A DNA stretch of 64,000 nucleotides from Colwellia sp. (GCA_020630795.1 JAHDIK010000005.1:10346-74345), one strand, 5' to 3'; positions 55,540 through 64,000 are shown, numbered from the stretch's first letter. Notes: generated from the sequence alone by a model not told the origin. Translations and numbers: made by a program.

Positions 55540-56196
55540 CTACACTTGTTCCATGCTTGCTTCTAAGCGCTTACGGTACATTGTACGCGCTGCAATAAAT
55601 TCTTCTTTTGCTGAATCGCTAATATACGGTTGAATAATTACTAATATTTTCAAAACACCTTGATAAAACACTGAGTCGTTTATTTCAACATCGTTGTTTT
55701 GAGTTTGATAAAAGCTTAACCAGAATGTATTTACTAAACGCAAAATACTTACAATGTCAGGTAAGTCTTCATCGTCAAATTCCATCATATTCGCTTTTTT
55801 GAGCGAGAGTAATAGCTGGCTAACTCGATCGGCAATAAAGCTTTGTACTTCAACGTACTTATCATGAAGTAAAGGGTTTTTAGCTAGTAGCACAGGTAAG
55901 TTACTGTAGAAGAACCTAAATTTCATCATGGCTTGAAACACAACGTCCATATACAAAATAATCGCGTCTAACGGTTTTACGTCTGGCGTAACTTCTGGCA
56001 TGGTTTCAATTAATAGGTTGCGTGCGTATTCTTCGTAAATAGAAAGAATAATGTCTTCTTTATTTCTGAAGTGGTAATACAAATTTCCAGGGCTTATGCC
56101 TAGGTCTGCCGCAATATGATTCGTGGTAACATTTCTTTCGCCTTGTTCATTGAATAAGGCGATGCTTGCCTGAATGATTTTATCACGGGTTTTCAT
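55540..56196 (-). CDS. TetR-family transcriptional regulator
   Basis: A 218-residue TetR-type repressor with an N-terminal helix-turn-helix (about 10-50; VTTNHIAADLGISPGNLYYHFRNKEDIILSIYEEY) and an all-helical ligand domain. It lies 157 bases from, and divergent to, an NTF2-like gene, the most likely direct target. The effector is unknown. It resembles the group of TetR proteins of uncharacterised function common in Alteromonadales. Confidence 0.88.
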   Translation of the reverse strand: MKTRDKIIQASIALFNEQGERNVTTNHIAADLGISPGNLYYHFRNKEDIILSIYEEYARNLLIETMPEVTPDVKPLDAIILYMDVVFQAMMKFRFFYSNLPVLLAKNPLLHDKYVEVQSFIADRVSQLLLSLKKANMMEFDDEDLPDIVSILRLVNTFWLSFYQTQNNDVEINDSVFYQGVLKILVIIQPYISDSAKEEFIAARTMYRKRLEASMEQV

Positions 56197-56353
56197 TTAT
56201 ATAGACTTCTTGATTAACTAACGATCTGGTTATATTACTACCAATTTTACTGATACGGAAAGACTTTTCGAGTAAATACTTTAAGTAGAAGTATGTTGAC
56301 ATTGTCAAGATTAGCGTTCAAGGTAAGAAAACACTTATAAAAGGGGAAAGATA

Positions 56354-56746
56354 ATGCTCGATAAATGGCATGAAATTGTGAAAAGTCGTAATCCAAATTT
56401 GTTAGACGATTTACTTGATCCAAGTGTGGTTTTGCATTCACCTGTAATCCATCGCGATATTGTAGGCGAAAAAATGGTGAAGTTTTACCTATCGGCAGCC
56501 TTACAAACATTCGTCAATGATACTTTTACGTATGTAAATGAATTTAAAAAAGAAAACGGTGTTGTTTTAGAGTTTACAACAGAGATAGAAGGCATTCATG
56601 TTAACGGTGTAGACATGATTACGTGGAATGAAAACGGGAAAATTGTAGATTTCAAAGTGATGGTTCGTCCAATCAAAGCATTGAATTTGATCAACGATAA
56701 CATGACAGCGTTACTGGAATTAATGCAAGCCAAAGCTAAATCTTAA
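56354..56746 (+). CDS. NTF2-like (SnoaL-type) small protein
   Basis: A 130-residue cone-shaped NTF2/SnoaL-fold protein, seen from the order MLDKWHEIVKSRNPNLLDDLLDPSVVLHSPV, a helical middle, then strands FTTEIEGIHVNGVDMITWNENGKIVDFKVMVRPIKAL. Such proteins bind or isomerise small hydrophobic molecules, or are scaffold-like. It is divergent from a TetR gene that may regulate it. No active-site residues are decisive, so no reaction is assigned. It is followed by coaD, 68 bases away, probably with separate control. Confidence 0.8.
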   Translation: MLDKWHEIVKSRNPNLLDDLLDPSVVLHSPVIHRDIVGEKMVKFYLSAALQTFVNDTFTYVNEFKKENGVVLEFTTEIEGIHVNGVDMITWNENGKIVDFKVMVRPIKALNLINDNMTALLELMQAKAKS

Positions 56747-56811
56747 TGAGATTTTGTGTTTGCTCTGGGAGCGGATTACAATAACTAAAATTATTTTTTA
56801 TAGTGATGTAA

Positions 56812-57297
<486 letters not shown>

Positions 57298-57311
57298 TGA
57301 GTTAATAAAGG

Positions 57312-58124
57312 TTATTGTTGGCAGGTAGGGCAAAACACCGAACTTCTGTTTGATTGCCTTACTTCTTCTAATATCGATTTACAGTTAAAACACTCTTCTC
57401 CAGCTCTTCCATATACTAGTAATTGCTGTGCAAAATACCCAGGGCGTCCGTCTGCTTGGGTAAAATCTTTTAATGTTGTACCCCCTTGTTTAATAGCGGC
57501 GGCAAGTACCTCTTTGATGATATCGGTTAGTTGATCAAACTTCTTCTTAGAAATTTTTCCCGATAAGGTTGTAGGACGTACACCTGCCTTGAACAGTGCT
57601 TCATTTGCGTAGATATTACCTACACCAACAACAACATGGTTATTCATTAAAAAAGTTTTAATAGGTACTTTTCTGTTTTTTGCTTTTTCGTACAAATACC
57701 CATAACTAAAGTTTTCACTAAGTGGCTCAGGACCAAGTTTACTGAGTAACCCTTGTTCGTCTACATGATTAGCAAACCATAATACCGCTCCAAAGCGTCT
57801 AGGATCATTTAAGCGCAAAGCTTTGTTGTTACTTAGTACTAAATCAAAATGGTCGTGCTTAGCAACAGGCGTTTTAGCGTCGATTACTCGAATAGTACCT
57901 GACATACCTAAATGTAATAACAATGTACCATGGTCGAATTTAAGCATTAAATACTTGGAACGACGGTCAACCGATTCTACACGGTGATCGACCATGTGCT
58001 GAACCGTTTCAGGAATTGGCCAGCGTAACTTAGCGTTTCGCACTATAACTTTGCTGACAGTTTGATCCATTACATGAGGTTTAATGCCTTGTCGGCATAC
58101 TTCTACTTCTGGTAATTCAGGCAT
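57312..58124 (-). CDS. mutM: Formamidopyrimidine-DNA glycosylase
   Basis: MutM (Fpg) removes 8-oxoguanine and formamidopyrimidines and cuts the abasic strand. The 270-residue protein begins with the catalytic MPELPEVEV (Pro2 nucleophile, Glu3), has the helix-two-turn-helix region GVGNIYANEALF, and ends in the zinc finger CFNCKSILEEVRQSNRSSVFCPTCQQ with its four cysteines. The coaD-mutM convergence is common in gammaproteobacteria. Confidence 0.97.
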   Translation of the reverse strand: MPELPEVEVCRQGIKPHVMDQTVSKVIVRNAKLRWPIPETVQHMVDHRVESVDRRSKYLMLKFDHGTLLLHLGMSGTIRVIDAKTPVAKHDHFDLVLSNNKALRLNDPRRFGAVLWFANHVDEQGLLSKLGPEPLSENFSYGYLYEKAKNRKVPIKTFLMNNHVVVGVGNIYANEALFKAGVRPTTLSGKISKKKFDQLTDIIKEVLAAAIKQGGTTLKDFTQADGRPGYFAQQLLVYGRAGEECFNCKSILEEVRQSNRSSVFCPTCQQ

Positions 58125-58142
58125 AAGGCTCTTACTAGTATA

Positions 58143-59039
58143 TTAATGTGTTATTTGCTTCATTCTGTCATCAAAAGCTTTAGCGAAGCGTGATGCAGAT
58201 TTATCGTCCATATTAAAATAGAGTGACGGCTCAATAAGCTCTGCTTCCATTAAAGAGAAGCTATGATTATTTCTCACGAAATCTAACCGTGCATACAATG
58301 GCATATTGTGTAGAGTTTCAATGGCATGAAGAGCTTTTTCAGCCTGTTCTACAAGTTCAGGTTCGGGTGATACTGTTGTAAGTAACCCACCATGCTCTTC
58401 TTGCACTCTAAAATCGTTATTTTTCGGTGTTTTAAGAATTGTATGACTCAATGTACCATTAAAATAAAATAACGAAAATTCTCCCTCTTTAATCACGCTT
58501 TCCATAAAGGGCTGTACCATAAAGCTACTGTGGCTGAATATATTTATTAATTCAGGTAAATAATCGGTGTAGTTTTGTTGTGTAAGCCAAAACGTATTGT
58601 CAGCACCTGCTGAGATCCTCGGTTTAATAACGAACTGTTGAGTAGTAAGTTGGCCAAAAAAGTCAGCAACTTTCTGTTCTGTTAAGTCGCTTTCCCAGAG
58701 CGTATCGACGATGTTCACACCTTGAGACTCGAGAGATTTTAGATAAATTTTATCAATATTCCATTTCACAATATCAATGCTGTTTTCAAGATGCGCAGTT
58801 GAATTTTCAATTGCCTCAAGCGTGGATAAAAAGGCTTGAGGGTAATCTTGATAATTCCATGGGGAACGAATAATAACAGCATCGTAATCGTTCCAATCAA
58901 CTTGTTTATCTTCCCAAGAAATTGTGTGTGTTTTCCAATTTAATGCCAATAGTGGTTCGTTGAGTAGCTCATCGTACACCTCGAAGCCACTAGCATTATC
59001 CATGGTTAAAATAACGCAATGTTTTAAATGTTGGGTCAT
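58143..59039 (-). CDS. ATP-grasp domain protein, probable peptide/amino acid ligase
   Basis: A 298-residue ATP-grasp protein of the RimK/glutathione synthetase-like type. The N-terminal pre-ATP-grasp region shows DYDAVIIRSPWNYQDYPQAFL; ATP-grasp features include FVIKPRISAGADNTFWL (nucleotide loop), FMVQPFMESVIKEGEFSLFYF and the metal-binding region LMEAELIEPSLYFNMD. Such proteins join a carboxylate and an amine. DcsG-like and related uncharacterised ligases have this start. The gene ends 18 bases before mutM and is 11 bases downstream of a membrane-anchored protein gene, perhaps as one operon. Substrate unknown. Confidence 0.83.
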   Translation of the reverse strand: MTQHLKHCVILTMDNASGFEVYDELLNEPLLALNWKTHTISWEDKQVDWNDYDAVIIRSPWNYQDYPQAFLSTLEAIENSTAHLENSIDIVKWNIDKIYLKSLESQGVNIVDTLWESDLTEQKVADFFGQLTTQQFVIKPRISAGADNTFWLTQQNYTDYLPELINIFSHSSFMVQPFMESVIKEGEFSLFYFNGTLSHTILKTPKNNDFRVQEEHGGLLTTVSPEPELVEQAEKALHAIETLHNMPLYARLDFVRNNHSFSLMEAELIEPSLYFNMDDKSASRFAKAFDDRMKQITH

Positions 59040-59050
59040 GTAGAGCCTCT

Positions 59051-59539
59051 TTAAGAAGAAAATATTTCGTTAGGAATAAGCTGAGAAAATATGGCAAGCG
59101 GAAATGACAACCATTGTGAGGTTGTTTGGTTATGCACAAGTAACTCAGTATCGGTAGCGTACAAATTTAACAGTTGAGTGTGTTCATTACCTGCAAGATC
59201 AACCTTAACTACTAATGCCATTTGTTGATCTAGTTCGGGCGGAGCTTCAACAGTAACTCCGATACTGTTTTGCCACGAAAGCATCATTTGTTCGAGTGGT
59301 TGCGCTTGAAGAATAGCTGGCGTAGATCGCCATGTTTTGCCTATGCGCTCAATGAGTAGGTTTGGAGAAATAGATAACGTTAAAATGGTCGCGTGTTCAC
59401 CAAGCAAGTAGGGTTGGGCTGATTGAGTAGTCTCTTCATTCTCTGAAAACAATTGATTGTTGGTCATATTAATGATCAGAATAAAAGCCATGACTGAGAA
59501 AATAATAACATTGTTCCAGCCAGCACGAGAGAGTTTCAT
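59051..59539 (-). CDS. Uncharacterised single-pass periplasmic-facing protein
   Basis: A 162-residue protein that I do not recognise. It has a membrane helix at about 11-25 (VIIFSVMAFILIINM), short N-in cytoplasmic start, and a soluble part with strands such as HATILTLSISPNLLIERIGKTW, presumably periplasmic. No catalytic motif is seen. It lies between the ATP-grasp gene (11 bases) and the rpmG terminator, so it is likely the first gene of a two-gene operon with the ligase. Confidence 0.6.
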   Translation of the reverse strand: MKLSRAGWNNVIIFSVMAFILIINMTNNQLFSENEETTQSAQPYLLGEHATILTLSISPNLLIERIGKTWRSTPAILQAQPLEQMMLSWQNSIGVTVEAPPELDQQMALVVKVDLAGNEHTQLLNLYATDTELLVHNQTTSQWLSFPLAIFSQLIPNEIFSS

Positions 59540-59600
59540 AGTAAGTTGCGACGCTAAGTACGAGAATATATGAAGAGATAATACCGTAATTTAGGTAATA

Positions 59601-59626
59601 AAAAACCCAGCATAAGCTGGGTTTTT
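59601..59626 (-). terminator. Terminator of the rpmB-rpmG operon
   Basis: An 11-bp stem, AAAAACCCAGC / GCTGGGTTTTT, with a 4-base loop lies 17 bases beyond the rpmG stop codon; the A-rich side gives a T run on the reverse strand. Confidence 0.9.
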
Positions 59627-59643
59627 AAATAAGAAGTTATCAA

Positions 59644-59799
59644 TTACTTGATTTTAGCTTCTTTATACATCACGTGTTTACGTGCTTTTGGATCAAATTT
59701 TTTGATTTCCATTTTTTCTGGCATAGTCTTTTTATTCTTATCAGTAGTATAAAAATGACCAGTTCCAGCGCTAGATACTAAACGAATTTTATCACGCAT
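59644..59799 (-). CDS. rpmG: 50S ribosomal protein L33
   Basis: The 51-residue reading frame encodes L33, a small protein of the large ribosomal subunit: it begins [19 protein letters not shown] and ends [11 protein letters not shown], as in gammaproteobacterial L33. No zinc-binding cysteines occur, so it is the cysteine-free type. It lies directly downstream of rpmB with nine bases between, the usual rpmB-rpmG operon. Confidence 0.96.
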   Translation of the reverse strand: MRDKIRLVSSAGTGHFYTTDKNKKTMPEKMEIKKFDPKARKHVMYKEAKIK

Positions 59800-59808
59800 A
59801 ACGGTTCC

Positions 59809-60045
59809 TTAAATTTTCTCGCCACGGGCACGGATATCAGTTAAAACTGCATCAATACCTTTTTTATCGATAATACGCATTCCTTTCGGAGTTAAACGTA
59901 ATTTAACGAAACGGTTTTCACTCTCAACCCAAAAACGGTGAGATTGAAGGTTAGGTAAAAAACGACGACGAGTCGCGTTTCTTGCGTGAGAACGGTTGTT
60001 CCCTACGACTGGCTTTTTGCCTGTAACTTGGCAAACTTTAGACAT
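59809..60045 (-). CDS. rpmB: 50S ribosomal protein L28
   Basis: L28 is a small large-subunit ribosomal protein. Start at 60045 gives the standard 78 residues, [20 protein letters not shown]; a GTG start at 60054 would add three. The sequence is nearly the same as other gammaproteobacterial L28 proteins ([36 protein letters not shown]). A GGAG site precedes it. Transcribed with rpmG. Confidence 0.97.
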   Translation of the reverse strand: MSKVCQVTGKKPVVGNNRSHARNATRRRFLPNLQSHRFWVESENRFVKLRLTPKGMRIIDKKGIDAVLTDIRARGEKI

Positions 60046-60126
60046 GTGAGTCACTCCAAATATTAATTTCAGCTCGAGCTATATTTCCCCAAGACCGTCG
60101 CCTCGGGATCCTGAAAAAGGTGGCAT

Positions 60127-60132
60127 ATTATA
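60127..60132 (-). promoter_or_regulatory. -10 element of the rpmB promoter
   Basis: TATAAT on the reverse strand, 82 bases before the rpmB start. The matching -35 hexamer is poor. Confidence 0.4.
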
Positions 60133-60208
60133 GAGAAAGTGAAAAACTAATACCAGCTTTTATAGCAATACAATGCAAAAACAGTTCGATTATTAATTAT
60201 TTCAATAG

Positions 60209-60267
60209 GTTAATAAGCAAAAAAGGCAAAATATGAATGATTTTATTCACATTTGTGCCTTATTAAC
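60209..60267. repeat. Long imperfect inverted repeat beyond the ParA/RHH pair
   Basis: A 59-base near-palindrome: outer arms GTTAATAAG / CTTATTAAC (9 bp), inner partial pairing of GGCAAA with TTTGTGCC, and a centre TGAAT / ATTCA. It lies just past the 3' end of the RHH gene and upstream of rpmB. It may be a structural RNA element, or a binding site for the RHH protein. Confidence 0.55.
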
Positions 60268-60295
60268 GTGCTAAAAGTATAAATAAAGAACGAAA

Positions 60296-60688
60296 TTAGT
60301 CGATTTTAGATCCTAATAACTTATGAATTTTTTCTTGCTGATCTTTATTACATAGTTCATCAATCAAAATGCGTAATATATGAGACTTGGCAAGTTTAGT
60401 ATCTATCGACAGTTCTTGAAGTTGTTTAATAGCATCTTCGCTCAACGTGAAAGTAGCGTGACGAAAAGGCTTTGATGCTTTTTTTGCTTTCTCGGCCTTT
60501 TTTTTAGCTACATATTGTTGAGCAGCCACTACGGCTTCGGTTAGGTTAAGTTGATTATTAACCTCGCTACTTACAATTTCTGGCGCGCCTTTAGCGTAAT
60601 TTTCAGCGTCGGAAATAAATTCGTCTACTGTAAATTTTCGTTTTCTATTGTTACCGTCCTTGGATTTTTTAAGATCACTTAAACTCAT
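60296..60688 (-). CDS. Small ribbon-helix-helix-like partner of ParA
   Basis: A 130-residue basic protein. The N-terminal 45 residues are polar (MSLSDLKKSKDGNNRKRKFTV), a Lys/Ala-rich helix occupies the middle (YVAKKKAEKAKKA), and the C-terminal part FRHATFTLSEDAIKQLQELS, then LAKSHILRILIDEL, has the pattern of a ribbon-helix-helix DNA-binding fold. The start overlaps the ParA stop by 14 bases, so the two are co-translated, like small ParA plus centromere-binding protein pairs (ParG-like) of plasmids. DNA binding is inferred; the protein family is not known to me by name. Confidence 0.65.
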   Translation of the reverse strand: MSLSDLKKSKDGNNRKRKFTVDEFISDAENYAKGAPEIVSSEVNNQLNLTEAVVAAQQYVAKKKAEKAKKASKPFRHATFTLSEDAIKQLQELSIDTKLAKSHILRILIDELCNKDQQEKIHKLLGSKID

Positions 60689-61343
60689 GGGAGTTGTCCG
60701 GTTTCATTGCGAGTAATTCTTCTGCTATTGAAATCATTTCTGCCGCCGCTTTTCCTTCTGGATCAATTTCTAACACAGATGAGCCTTTTTCTTCACTGTC
60801 ATCATATACGTTGCGGCTAAACGTAACAGCGTTAAGTACGTTGATACCATATGAACTACATACTTCTTTAGCTTCAAGAATTCTACCAGCTTGGTTAGGT
60901 AATGAAGGGCATTGGGTAATAACAAACGACGCCAGCATTTTAGGGTTAACCATTTTACAGGTGCTAAGCATGTCTTCCATGTGTGGTACTGTTTTCAGGT
61001 CACGACGTTTTGGTCGTAGGGGAATAATAACATGGTCAGCTACAGACATTGCCGCTCTTAATGCGAGGTTGTCTTGTCCACCACAATCTACAATAACGTA
61101 GTCGTAATGTTGATTAAGGCTTAATAAGTCGTTTCTGATTTTACCGTAAAGTTGAATACAGTTTATTGCGGGAAGTGAAGGGTCGGTATTTCTAGCTTGT
61201 ATCCAATCTGAAGTTGTACGTTGAGGGTCACAATCTACCATTAATACGATGGCGTCTTTATCTCTAGCAAAGTAAACCGCTAAATTTTGTGCAAGACAAC
61301 TTTTACCACTGCCGCCTTTTTCTCCGCCTACTAATATCATCAT
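60675..61343 (-). CDS. ParA family ATPase (small, orphan)
   Basis: A 222-residue ParA/MinD-type ATPase with the deviant Walker A motif KGGSGKS near the N-terminus (GGEKGGSGKSCLAQNLAVYF), the second motif VMVDCDPQRTTSDW, and VIVDCGGQDNLALRAAM. It lacks the N-terminal DNA-binding extension of large plasmid ParA proteins, so it is the short type Ib. It is not in the gidB-parA-parB chromosome locus and is followed by a small RHH protein rather than a true ParB, so it is unlikely to be the main chromosome partition protein. It could position some cargo, or be a plasmid remnant. Confidence 0.88.
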   Translation of the reverse strand: MMILVGGEKGGSGKSCLAQNLAVYFARDKDAIVLMVDCDPQRTTSDWIQARNTDPSLPAINCIQLYGKIRNDLLSLNQHYDYVIVDCGGQDNLALRAAMSVADHVIIPLRPKRRDLKTVPHMEDMLSTCKMVNPKMLASFVITQCPSLPNQAGRILEAKEVCSSYGINVLNAVTFSRNVYDDSEEKGSSVLEIDPEGKAAAEMISIAEELLAMKPDNSHEFK

Positions 61344-61420
61344 TTTACCAATTCCTTCTACTACTGTTTAGTACAACAAGTCTAATTATAGTTCAAATTT
61401 TTGTTACGTATGTTTACACG

Positions 61421-61732
61421 TTAGTGAGCCTCATCGTCGAGACGCAGAGCTATTTCATACCAGCCATTGTCTTGCTTAATACAACGTATAACACGTCCAT
61501 ATAATTTTTGGCTATTTGGGTTTGCAGATTTAAAAATTACGGTTGCGGGCGCTTGTACATCAATAGCTTGGTCGCAATCTACTTTCAATCCACCACGTGA
61601 AAAATCTAAGCACGCGATCTTTTTTTTCTGTTCGTTACCGTTTGCATCTGTCCAAACAATGTCTACCAGTTCTTTTTCCATGTCTAACCGGAAGGATTGG
61701 CGACGTTCTTCTTCATTGGTTGTCTCGGTCAT
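61421..61732 (-). CDS. PilZ domain protein
   Basis: A 103-residue single PilZ domain, a c-di-GMP receptor. The N-terminal RRQSFR holds the RxxxR motif, and CLDFSRGGLKVDC the (D/N)xSxxG motif; both are needed for ligand binding and look intact. It is a stand-alone effector that might respond to any of the cyclases in the window. It lies upstream of the ParA gene on the same strand with 77 bases between. Confidence 0.9.
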   Translation of the reverse strand: MTETTNEEERRQSFRLDMEKELVDIVWTDANGNEQKKKIACLDFSRGGLKVDCDQAIDVQAPATVIFKSANPNSQKLYGRVIRCIKQDNGWYEIALRLDDEAH

Positions 61733-61796
61733 ATAAACTTCCTTACTACTTATAATCGTTTAAAATTAGCTGGCATTTACGATAGATGCAACTTTT

Positions 61797-62474
61797 TTAA
61801 TTCAGTAGCTCTCCTCTTTCGGCAAATGAATAACATTGATGTCCAGCTACAATAATGTGATCTAACACTCTAATGTCTATTAAGTTTAGTGCCTTTTCTA
61901 AGGTATGCGTAATTTCTCTATCTGCTGTGCTCGATTGCGCTATTCCTGATGGGTGGTTATGCGACAAAATGACGGCAGCAGCTTTATGTTTTAATGCCTG
62001 CTCAAGTACTACTCGAGGATATACTGCGGCGGCATTAATGGTTCCGTAAAACAAACGTTCAAAGGTGATAACCTCGTGTTGATTGTTGAGAAATAGAACA
62101 GCAAACACTTCTCTCACTTCGTTTCGTAGTTCACTAATTAGGTAGTTTTTTGTAGCTTGAGAGGATGTTAGGGCGTGCCCTGGTTTAAGTTGTTCAGATA
62201 AATGTCGTTTAGACATTTCTAAGCAAGCTTGCAGTTGAACGTATTTAGCGGTTCCCAGCCCTTTTTGTTCGCAAAAGTCGGTGAGTGACGCTTGGTAAAT
62301 TCCCGAAATGCTACCAAAATTACTGATGAGTTGTCGCGAAAGCTCAACGACATTGCAACCTTTTACACCTGTACGCAAAAAAATAGCGAGAAGCTCTGCA
62401 TCGCTTAAGCTTGCAGCGCCTTGGTTTAAAAGTTTTTCACGGGGTTTTTCGTTGTTTGGCCAATGTTTTAACAT
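61797..62474 (-). CDS. radC: RadC family JAMM protein
   Basis: RadC (YicR) proteins carry a JAB1/MPN-like metalloprotease-fold domain. The 225-residue protein keeps an N-terminal UPF0758 region (WPNNEKPREKLLNQGAASLSDAELLAIFLRTG) and the JAMM zinc motif HNHPSG followed by the Asp of STADREIT. Despite the name, a role in DNA repair is not firmly established. It is divergent from coaBC, as in E. coli (radC-dfp), where dut lies after dfp. Confidence 0.95.
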   Translation of the reverse strand: MLKHWPNNEKPREKLLNQGAASLSDAELLAIFLRTGVKGCNVVELSRQLISNFGSISGIYQASLTDFCEQKGLGTAKYVQLQACLEMSKRHLSEQLKPGHALTSSQATKNYLISELRNEVREVFAVLFLNNQHEVITFERLFYGTINAAAVYPRVVLEQALKHKAAAVILSHNHPSGIAQSSTADREITHTLEKALNLIDIRVLDHIIVAGHQCYSFAERGELLN

Positions 62475-62572
62475 GAGTGCATCCTTGCATTTAACTTCGT
62501 CAGAGTTTTAACATATTAACGATTAATGGTATCTTAACAACCACTCAAATGTATTCAAGCGCATGTGTATCT

Positions 62573-63787
62573 ATGGAAAATCTAGCAGGAAAAAATATTG
62601 TATTGGGCATCAGTGGCGGAATTGCTGCTTATAAAACCCCTGAGTTAGTGCGTCGTTTAAAAGAGCATGGCGCCAATATTCGTGTTGTGATGACCGAGGG
62701 CGCGAAAGCTTTTATAACACCGCTTTCATTGCAAGCCGTATCTGGTAATGCGGTTTCTGATAGTTTGTTAGATACGGAAGCTGAGTTGGCAATGGGGCAT
62801 ATAGAGCTTGCTAAATGGGCCGATATGATTTTAATAGCGCCTGCAACAGCAGACGTTATTGCGCGTATTGCCGCTGGAATGGCGAATGACTTACTTACAA
62901 CTATTTGTTTGGCTACAGACTCTCCAATTGTAGTGGCGCCTGCAATGAATCAGCAAATGTGGCATAGCAAAGCGACACAACATAATATAGCTACCTTACA
63001 AGAACGCGATGTTACAATATGGGGGCCGGGAGCTGGCGAGCAAGCATGTGGCGACGTTGGGCTTGGCCGTATGTTAGATGTACCAGAGTTGGTTACGTTG
63101 GTTAAAGACTATTATGCTTCAGCCTCTAGTAAAGGAATACTAAAAGGGCAACATTGGGTAATTACTGCGGGCCCAACACGAGAAGCAATTGACCCTGTTA
63201 GATATATTTCTAATCATAGTTCAGGGAAAATGGGTTATGCGATTGCTGTCGCCGCAAAAAAAGCAGGTGCTAGCGTGACTATTATTTCAGGTCCTGTAAA
63301 CCTTGATAAGCCTCAGGGTTGTGACTTGATTAGCGTAGACAGCGCGGTAGATATGCACGAGTCTTCAATTAATCTTGCACCTGCTGCAGATGTTTTTGTG
63401 GCCTGTGCGGCTGTAGCTGATTATCGAGTGGCAAACGTTGCAGAACATAAAATTAAGAAAACCTCATCAAACGATAATATGACGATAGAGTTAGTTAAAA
63501 ACCCTGATATTGTCGCAAGTGTAGCTTCGTTACCAAACAAGCCATTTACTGTCGGGTTTGCGGCAGAAACACAAGATGTTGAACAATATGCGAAAGCTAA
63601 ATTAGCACGTAAAAAATTAGATTTAATTTGTGCGAATAATGTTGCGATTGAGGGGCAAGGCTTTAACAGCGATAACAATGCTCTTACTTTGTTTACTGAA
63701 AACCTAGAAATCGCGCTACCGTTTGCCAGCAAATCTGAATTAGCACAGCGATTAGTAACGGAAATTAGTACGTTAATCGCACAATAA
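62573..63787 (+). CDS. coaBC: Bifunctional phosphopantothenoylcysteine decarboxylase / phosphopantothenate-cysteine ligase
   Basis: CoaBC (Dfp) joins cysteine to phosphopantothenate and decarboxylates the product, two steps of CoA synthesis. The 404-residue product starts at the ATG 62573 ([21 protein letters not shown]); an upstream ATG at 62549 would add eight residues. The flavin decarboxylase half includes [21 protein letters not shown] and AMNQQMW with catalytic features such as [14 protein letters not shown]; the ligase half includes [25 protein letters not shown] and KIKKTSS. The next gene is slmA, not dut. Confidence 0.97.
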   Translation: MENLAGKNIVLGISGGIAAYKTPELVRRLKEHGANIRVVMTEGAKAFITPLSLQAVSGNAVSDSLLDTEAELAMGHIELAKWADMILIAPATADVIARIAAGMANDLLTTICLATDSPIVVAPAMNQQMWHSKATQHNIATLQERDVTIWGPGAGEQACGDVGLGRMLDVPELVTLVKDYYASASSKGILKGQHWVITAGPTREAIDPVRYISNHSSGKMGYAIAVAAKKAGASVTIISGPVNLDKPQGCDLISVDSAVDMHESSINLAPAADVFVACAAVADYRVANVAEHKIKKTSSNDNMTIELVKNPDIVASVASLPNKPFTVGFAAETQDVEQYAKAKLARKKLDLICANNVAIEGQGFNSDNNALTLFTENLEIALPFASKSELAQRLVTEISTLIAQ

Positions 63788-63955
63788 ATATGCCTAATTT
63801 TATATAGGTTAGTTAGTAAACACATACTGTAAATATCAATATACAAACAATTCTCGATACAAAAATCTATTTAATACGTGTCGTGCAAAATGGTTGAAAG
63901 CGTAAAGATAAAACCGTTAGAATCGATATATTAAAAACTTTATCGAGAATGTTTG
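63788..63955 (+). promoter_or_regulatory. coaBC-slmA intergenic region
   Basis: About 168 bases lie between the coaBC stop and the presumed slmA start. No dut gene or other frame is present. Promoter elements for slmA probably lie here, but no convincing pair was read. Confidence 0.3.
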
Positions 63956-64000
63956 ATGCCAACCGCACAAAAACCCAACCGTAAACAACAAATTTTAGAA
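63956..64000 (+). CDS. slmA: SlmA nucleoid occlusion factor, first 15 codons (cut by window end)
   Basis: The last bases begin a frame MPTAQKPNRKQQILE that fits the N-terminus of the TetR-family nucleoid occlusion protein SlmA, in the expected place after coaBC. SlmA stops FtsZ assembly over the chromosome. An ATG seven bases upstream is in another frame and quickly stopped. Assignment rests on synteny and a short match, since only 45 bases are seen. Confidence 0.65.
   Translation, partial: MPTAQKPNRKQQILE

Noticed and set aside
60296..61343. Integrated plasmid or phage
   Set aside because: The ParA pair has no replication, integrase or phage gene nearby, and core genes continue on both sides.
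61289..61504. Forward open frame between the ParA and PilZ genes
   Set aside because: It overlaps the start of ParA and the end of PilZ on the other strand and has no recognisable domain.

Overview
The window is an AT-rich chromosome segment of a marine gammaproteobacterium. Its core gene order (tatD-hemB, ppx/rhlB/rho, ubiD-fre, ubiC-ubiA, plsB, waaA, coaD, mutM, rpmB-rpmG, radC, coaBC, slmA), together with the TonB receptor, MshQ-like and PEP-CTERM genes, fits the Alteromonadales, most likely Colwelliaceae (Colwellia/Thalassotalea-like). The order-level placement is fairly safe; the genus is inference. No tRNA, rRNA, CRISPR array, prophage or insertion sequence was recognised.

Layout. 1-9700 is housekeeping: the end of tatD, a membrane diguanylate cyclase, hemB, ppx/gppA, rhlB, rho, ubiD, fre and arfA, whose stop codon lies in the loop of a terminator-like hairpin. 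9900-22900 is a catabolic island: a TonB-dependent receptor, two paralogous LysR regulators, a class II aldolase, an acyl-CoA ligase, a BASS-type carrier, an ACAD10/11-type acyl-CoA dehydrogenase, an ACAD10/11-type kinase, two short-chain dehydrogenases and a histidine phosphatase. The ligase, kinase, dehydrogenase and SDR set resembles the levulinate/4-hydroxyacid (Lva) route, so I suggest uptake and breakdown of a hydroxylated carboxylic acid through a phosphorylated acyl-CoA.

23000-41700 is surface, secreted and c-di-GMP biology: a PEP-CTERM matrixin protease, an FG-GAP-like secreted protein, DUF4332 and DUF937 proteins, phospholipase PldA, a tightly packed trio (outer-membrane barrel, PstS-like periplasmic protein, membrane diguanylate cyclase), then a 2462-residue MshQ-like protein carrying eight tandem modules of about 163 residues, a GGDEF-EAL protein facing it, and a DUF1080 lipoprotein.

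41800-64000 returns to mostly core functions: a CheX-receiver protein, a NYN nuclease, plsB, ubiC-ubiA, a FliL-like protein, glpE-glpG, kbl-tdh with a divergent Lrp-like gene, lipopolysaccharide core genes (waaA, a family 9 glycosyltransferase, kdkA), a TetR regulator, coaD, mutM, an ATP-grasp protein, rpmG-rpmB, an orphan ParA plus ribbon-helix-helix pair, a PilZ protein, radC, coaBC and the first codons of slmA.

The most notable features are the possible 4-hydroxyacyl-CoA catabolic island, the repeat-expanded MshQ-like protein among c-di-GMP genes, the arfA hairpin, and the small plasmid-style partition pair. All functions are assigned from sequence reading alone; no database search was run.
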